DNA of 35,983 nucleotides from Leptolyngbyaceae cyanobacterium SL_7_1 (GTDB taxonomy: Bacteria > Cyanobacteriota > Cyanobacteriia > Elainellales > Elainellaceae): assembly GCA_012032525.1 (NCBI GenBank), contig JAAUSV010000003.1, forward strand, positions 1 to 35,983. The letters run 5' to 3'. Below the pieces are notes generated by a model that had not been told where the DNA came from, ran no database searches, and saw only the letters and a list, made by a program, of their open reading frames with translations. The translations under genes were made by a program, and so were the position numbers. Shown in pieces: positions 31,498 to 35,983 of the stretch. How positions within the stretch are numbered: the first letter of the stretch is position 1; each line of letters opens with the position of its first letter.

Positions 31498-32247
31498 TCA
31501 CAACACTCCTTGCATCACCAACTCCCCTGCCGGAATTGGTGGATCACTAGCAGACTCCGCTGTCAGCAATACCTGGTGAGCGATCGCCGTGCATTCCTCT
31601 TCCGGGGGTGTCCAGGTGGTTGTGGTAGTCGCCTCAGCGGTGGTGTTGAACTGCCCACAATAGACTGGAGTTGCGCCCTCCTGGGGCATCGCCCACAGAC
31701 GATAGGCTTGACTCTGCGGTAGCTCTGGTAGGTTCTTTACTAAAATCACCACCTGGTCGTGGTCTGAATTGACGACGAGACTGCCGGATGCCTCGATCGC
31801 CGCCCCTGTGCCCTGCAACGTGTAGAGTTGGGTACTGGGCTGTTGCAACAACGCCACAATTTCCTCCGACTCCGTTACCTGGCGGCGCAGTTGGTAGTTG
31901 TCGATCGCCAGTGCCCCGATCAGCACAGCGGCGATCGCCCCACCCACACTCCACCAGCGGGGATGAATGCCGTGAGTTGTCCGTTGAGGAGTCTGGGCAG
32001 GAATGGTGCTGGTTTCAGTTTGGGCGGCGGTAAGGATATTCGATCGCAACGCAAGGGGGGGTTCCCGATCTGCCAAGTCGTAGGGTAGCAGTGCTAGGGT
32101 TTCCTGGAGCTGCGTCACTTCCTGATGGAGTGCTGGGTTTGCTTCCAATAGCCGCCGAACTTCCTCCGCCTCATCGGGGCTGAGGTCGCCGAGGGCATAG
32201 CCTGCGATCAATTCTTGCCAATGGTCTGGAAGCGAAGCGTGAGTCAT
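31498..32247 (-). CDS. Anti-sigma factor (RskA-like)
   Basis: N-term YALGDLSPDEAEEVRRLLEANPALHQEVTQLQETL, one TM, C-term QAYRLWAMPQEGATPVYCGQF; immediately downstream of an ECF sigma gene. Confidence 0.87.
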   Translation of the reverse strand: MTHASLPDHWQELIAGYALGDLSPDEAEEVRRLLEANPALHQEVTQLQETLALLPYDLADREPPLALRSNILTAAQTETSTIPAQTPQRTTHGIHPRWWSVGGAIAAVLIGALAIDNYQLRRQVTESEEIVALLQQPSTQLYTLQGTGAAIEASGSLVVNSDHDQVVILVKNLPELPQSQAYRLWAMPQEGATPVYCGQFNTTAEATTTTTWTPPEEECTAIAHQVLLTAESASDPPIPAGELVMQGVL

Positions 32248-32288
32248 TGTAGGTCAGGATGAGTTCAGGATGGATGGAGTAGATGGGG

Positions 32289-32870
32289 CTAGATGTAGTC
32301 TTGTAGAGTTTGTCGGAGCTTTAACAGGGCTTGACGAGATCTGGTTTTGACGGTTCCAAGGGGCGTGTCGAGGCGTTTGGCAATTTCTGATTGGCTCAAG
32401 CCTTCGTAGTAGGCAATTTCCAGAACTTGGCGCTCGTTGTCGGAGAGTTGGGCAAGGGCTTCGCGGACTCGCTGCGATCGCTCCTGGATCGAGACCTGTT
32501 CCAGGGGTGGTGCTGTCCATTCACTGCGGACGGTTCCCTGGATGCGTTGTAGTGCCCGTAGCCCTGCCCCCCGCGATCGCAGCTTATCGATCGATCGAGA
32601 GCGGGTCATCGTCATCAGGAAGTTGTTGAGGGAACCCCGCTTGGGGTCGTAGCCATCGCGCCGCCACAGCGCTAAAAACACCTCTTGGGTAATGTCCTCC
32701 GCCTCTTCAGAATTGCCGAGCACCCGGAAAGCAAGCCCATAGACTAGCTTGGAATAGCGATCGTAGAGCTTGCCGAGGGCATCGACTCGACCATTGCGTA
32801 GGTCATGCAGGAGGTCTTGATCGGATTGGCTAGAATCGGTGGATTCGGGCGTTGGAGGATGGGGAGCCAT
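32289..32870 (-). CDS. ECF-type RNA polymerase sigma factor
   Basis: LYDRYSKLVYGLAFRVLGNSEEAEDITQEVFLALW; LSDNERQVLEIAYYEGLSQSEIAKRLDTPLGTVKTRSRQALLKLR. Confidence 0.95.
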   Translation of the reverse strand: MAPHPPTPESTDSSQSDQDLLHDLRNGRVDALGKLYDRYSKLVYGLAFRVLGNSEEAEDITQEVFLALWRRDGYDPKRGSLNNFLMTMTRSRSIDKLRSRGAGLRALQRIQGTVRSEWTAPPLEQVSIQERSQRVREALAQLSDNERQVLEIAYYEGLSQSEIAKRLDTPLGTVKTRSRQALLKLRQTLQDYI

Positions 32871-33105
32871 TTACATTCTAGGAATTTTAGGATTGAACCA
32901 GCTTGAAACCGCACTCTCAAAGACTGCAATTTCGTTGCCAATGACCACACGCTGACTCTGCTAGAGCTAAATTTTAAGTGAACTCGATCGAGTAGAGGTA
33001 AGCCTGTCCTAATCAAACTCCCTAAGGAATACGTACTAGGGGAGCAATTGGATCGCCTCAACCAATCTCTACACTACAGCTCATTTCCAGTCTGGAGTAA
33101 AGTTC

Positions 33106-33209
33106 TACAGCACTTTTCAAGTGCATGAGGTACAGATTTTTGTTGAGCGCCGCGCGGAGCGCGGCGCTCAACAAAAATATCTGGTTCTATCAAAGCGCAA
33201 AGCGCTGTA
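33106..33209. repeat. MITE-like element with TACAGCRCTTT ends around a 20-bp-arm/GGA-loop palindrome
   Basis: Left tacagcacttttcaag; right reverse complement tacagcgctttgcgc; core ATTTTTGTTGAGCGCCGCGC-GGA-GCGCGGCGCTCAACAAAAAT (33136-33178). Confidence 0.75.
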
Positions 33210-33354
33210 ATCATCTGTCGCCCCATCCCCATTCAAGCATCTAGTCAAATGGGTGGGTCGAGCCTCCCCATTTTTCTGATGTGGACAAGGGAGAAAATTT
33301 TGCATCCTAACAGTATTAGCGGTTGACGTTCATGCCGCTTTACTTGAGGAACCT

Positions 33355-34272
33355 ATGACTTCTATCCCTGCCAATTCCTTGGCTAATCTATCAAACAGCT
33401 TTGCGGCGGCAATCGCCCACGCTGGGCAAGCCATTGTCACCATCCACGGCGGACGCCGGATGACTGCAAGTGGGGTGCACTGGCAACCGGGGGTTGTAGT
33501 AACGACCGATCATGCGTTGAAGCACGATGAAATCACCGTGACCCTGGGCGATCGCTCCCTGCCTGCAAGTTTAATTGGACGCGATCCGGGAACCGATCTT
33601 GCCCTGCTCAAACTCTCCCAGAGTGATATTGCCGTTGCCGAGGTGGGAGACTCTACCCAGCTTCAGGTGGGGCATCTGGTGTTTGCCGTGGGACGATCGC
33701 CCGATAGCGGAGTCACCGCCAGTATGGGGGTGATTGGGGCGATTGGCGGCACCTGGCGCACCTGGCAGGGGGGGCAGATCGACCAATACATTCGCCCCGA
33801 CTTGAGCCTCTACCCTGGCGGTGCGGGCAGCGGACTGGTGGATCTAAACGGGCGCGTTGTTGGCATCAACACCTCCGCCCCCCGCAGTGGGGTGCTCACC
33901 ATTCCCACCACCACGGTGCAGCGCGTGATCCATCAACTCCTCCAAAGTGGGCGGGTGGTGCGCGGCTATTTGGGCGTGGGAATGCAGCCCGTTGCCCTGC
34001 CGCCCCGTCTGCGAGAGTCCCTGGGGCTAGCCACGGAGGGTGGTGTGATCATTGTCAGCACCGAGGCGGGTAGCCCCGCTGATCAAGCAGGCGTCATCAT
34101 CGGCGATGTGATTGTGGCGTTGGACGATCGCCCAATTCAGCAAGTCCACGATGTCCATGCAGTGCTTGACCCCGATCGGGTGGGGAAGCCGTTGCTTGCC
34201 CGACTGATCCGGGCAGGCGAGTTGTTGGAGTTAACCGTGGTGGTGGGGGAGCGTCCCCGCCGAGGAGTGTAG
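33355..34272 (+). CDS. S1C (Deg-like) serine protease with PDZ domain
   Basis: VVTTDHALKHDE, RDPGTDLALLKL, PGGAGSGLVDLNGRVVGIN; PDZ GVIIVSTEAGSPADQAGVIIGDVIVALDDRPI. Confidence 0.88.
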   Translation: MTSIPANSLANLSNSFAAAIAHAGQAIVTIHGGRRMTASGVHWQPGVVVTTDHALKHDEITVTLGDRSLPASLIGRDPGTDLALLKLSQSDIAVAEVGDSTQLQVGHLVFAVGRSPDSGVTASMGVIGAIGGTWRTWQGGQIDQYIRPDLSLYPGGAGSGLVDLNGRVVGINTSAPRSGVLTIPTTTVQRVIHQLLQSGRVVRGYLGVGMQPVALPPRLRESLGLATEGGVIIVSTEAGSPADQAGVIIGDVIVALDDRPIQQVHDVHAVLDPDRVGKPLLARLIRAGELLELTVVVGERPRRGV

Positions 34273-34273
34273 A

Positions 34274-35146
34274 ATGCAGCACCAATCGTTACCGATCGCG
34301 TCCTTGATTGAGGGCGAATTAGCGGCGATCGCCCAGCAACTGCGCCACTCCACTGTGCAAATTCGCGGACGACGAGGCAGCCTGGGGTCGGGGGTGATCT
34401 GGAATACCGAGGGCTTGATCCTCACCAATGCCCATGTGTTGCGCGGTCGGGGGGCGATCGTCCAGCTAGCGGATGGACGAGAGTTTCCCGGTCGCGTGGT
34501 GCGGCGAGATGACCAACGCGATCTCGCCGCCCTAATCATTCAGGCAACCTCTTTGCACGCCGCAACCATCGCTCATCCCAGCCAACTGCGGGTTGGGGAA
34601 CTGGTGCTGGCGGTGGGCAACCCCCTCGGCGTCAGTGGAGCCATTAGTTGGGGAATCGTCCACGCCCTGACGCCCTCGGCACTCGCCGATCGCCCCCAGT
34701 GGATTCAATCCGATCTGCGGCTGGCTCCGGGCAACTCCGGCGGTCCTCTGGCAACCGTGGATGGAACGGTGGTGGGGATTAACAGCATGATTGTCCAGGG
34801 GCGGGCGATCGCTATTCCCAGTCACACCGTCGAGCGGTTCCTCAGTGCCCAGCGCGATCGTCCCTATTTGGGGGTGACGTTGCAACCTGTGATTGTGGGC
34901 GATCGGGTGGCTTGGCTCGTATTAGCGGTGGCGGCGGATAGTCCGGCGGAGGCGGCTGGAATTTTATTGGGCGATCGGTTGGTGGGCATCAACAACCACC
35001 CCTTGATCAGTTGGGGAGTGCTGGCGCATTGGCTGGGGCAGGCGATTGCTGGAGAAACCTTGCAACTCGATGTTCTCCGAGGCAGTGCGTTGCTCACGCT
35101 GAACCTGGTGCTGGGTGCTGCTCCCTCAGCGACGGAGGCAGCGTGA
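34274..35146 (+). CDS. S1C (Deg-like) serine protease with PDZ domain
   Basis: GLILTNAHVLRGRG, DQRDLAALII, LAPGNSGGPLATVDGTVVGINSM; PDZ SPAEAAGILLGDRLVGINNHPL. Confidence 0.93.
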   Translation: MQHQSLPIASLIEGELAAIAQQLRHSTVQIRGRRGSLGSGVIWNTEGLILTNAHVLRGRGAIVQLADGREFPGRVVRRDDQRDLAALIIQATSLHAATIAHPSQLRVGELVLAVGNPLGVSGAISWGIVHALTPSALADRPQWIQSDLRLAPGNSGGPLATVDGTVVGINSMIVQGRAIAIPSHTVERFLSAQRDRPYLGVTLQPVIVGDRVAWLVLAVAADSPAEAAGILLGDRLVGINNHPLISWGVLAHWLGQAIAGETLQLDVLRGSALLTLNLVLGAAPSATEAA

Positions 35147-35745
35147 CCCGTGTCCTGATTGCTGCCCGTGCCATCACCCAAGCGGGGCTAGCGGCATTGC
35201 TGGCGGATAGCTCGGTGGAGCCAGTGGGGGTGGCATCCCCGCAAACTCTGGTCGCCCAAATCGAGGCACTGCAACCCGATGTGGTGCTGATGGAGGGGGA
35301 ACTGGAGGAGTTGGGGGGTGAACTGGGGACGATCGCCTCCACCCTACCCGCCATCGTCCTGCTTGATCCTGCCCAATCGACGGAGGTGGGGGAGTGGCTG
35401 CAACTGGGGGTGCGGGGGGTGTTGCCCAAGGCGTCGATCGCCTCCGAAATTATCCCTGCGATCGACGCCGTTGCGGCTGGGCTGATTGTCCTGCATCCAG
35501 ATTTCACAAGTAACGGATTGCTCCTTTCCTCGCTCTACCCCAGCCCCCAACTAGACTCCCAGCGGCTGACTCCGCGTGAGGTGGAAGTCTTGGGCATGTT
35601 GGCAGAGGGGTTGGGGAATCGGGCGATCGCCCAACGACTGATGATTTCGGAGCACACGGTGAAGTTTCACATCAGCTCGATCTTCTCGAAGCTGCAAGTG
35701 ACCAGTCGAACGGAGGCGGTAATTGTAGGGGCACGCATGGGGTGA
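35143..35745 (+). CDS. LuxR/NarL-type response regulator with degenerate receiver
   Basis: GTG start overlaps upstream stop (GTGA). MTRVLIAARAITQAGLAALL...DVVLMEGELEE...VLPKAS; HTH LTPREVEVLGMLAEGLGNRAIAQRLMISEHTVKFHISSIFSKL. Confidence 0.87.
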   Translation: MTRVLIAARAITQAGLAALLADSSVEPVGVASPQTLVAQIEALQPDVVLMEGELEELGGELGTIASTLPAIVLLDPAQSTEVGEWLQLGVRGVLPKASIASEIIPAIDAVAAGLIVLHPDFTSNGLLLSSLYPSPQLDSQRLTPREVEVLGMLAEGLGNRAIAQRLMISEHTVKFHISSIFSKLQVTSRTEAVIVGARMG

Positions 35746-35848
35746 TTTTTTGTAGGCTGAGGGATGAAAGGCTGAAAGAGGAAAGAAAGGTTAAAAATGT
35801 AAAATTTTAAGTAGGTTGTTTTAGCGATCGCAGGTGTGACGAATCAGC

Positions 35849-35983
35849 GTGACTAACAAGCATTCTCAGCGGATTGTGGTGATTGGTGGCGGAATTGGTG
35901 GGTTGACGGCGGCGGCGCTGCTGGCGTCGTCAGGGGCACTCCGTTTTGGTGCTGGAGTCAAGCACTGGTTCCGGGGGGTGTGC
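35849..35983 (+). CDS. FAD-dependent oxidoreductase (carotenoid isomerase/desaturase-like), 3'-truncated; apparent +1 frameshift in G4 tract 35933-35936
   Basis: MTNKHSQRIVVIGGGIGGLTAAALLASSG; removing one G gives GHSVLVLESSTGSGGC. Confidence 0.75.
   Translation, partial: MTNKHSQRIVVIGGGIGGLTAAALLASSGALRFGAGVKHWFRGVC

Overview
The window is cyanobacterial chromosomal DNA, inferred from dense HIP1 (GCGATCGC) sites and the gene content. About 35 protein-coding genes are called from the ORF track and my own reading. They include partial pentapeptide-repeat protein, peroxiredoxin-glutaredoxin hybrid, radC, geranylgeranyl-reductase-family FAD protein, frr-pyrH, thioredoxin-like protein, EamA exporter, agmatinase, esterase, DUF2555-like protein, coaBC, and a TerB/Mo-nitrogenase-C-term-like protein. 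A polysaccharide locus follows (glycosyltransferases, sulfotransferase, Wzm/Wzt ABC pair, WbaP-type transferase, O-antigen ligase-like). After it come pyrR, a trypsin/Calx-beta/RTX protein, cobU, an FdhF/YdeP-type molybdopterin oxidoreductase, two tandem Ser/Thr kinases, an ECF sigma/anti-sigma pair, two tandem S1C proteases plus a LuxR-type regulator with a degenerate receiver, and the start of a FAD oxidoreductase. No tRNA, rRNA, CRISPR array or transposase gene was recognised. Three observations stand out. (1) At least 11 conserved genes are split by single-base frameshifts, mostly explainable as +/-1 in short homopolymers, which suggests systematic indel errors and should be resolved first. 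(2) Several intergenic palindromic elements appear modular: shared outer inverted repeats with different core hairpins, and two unrelated-end elements with the same 20-bp arm/GGA-loop core architecture. (3) A tight operon encodes two apparently leaderless S1C proteases and a LuxR-type regulator whose receiver lacks the acidic residues needed for phosphorylation.
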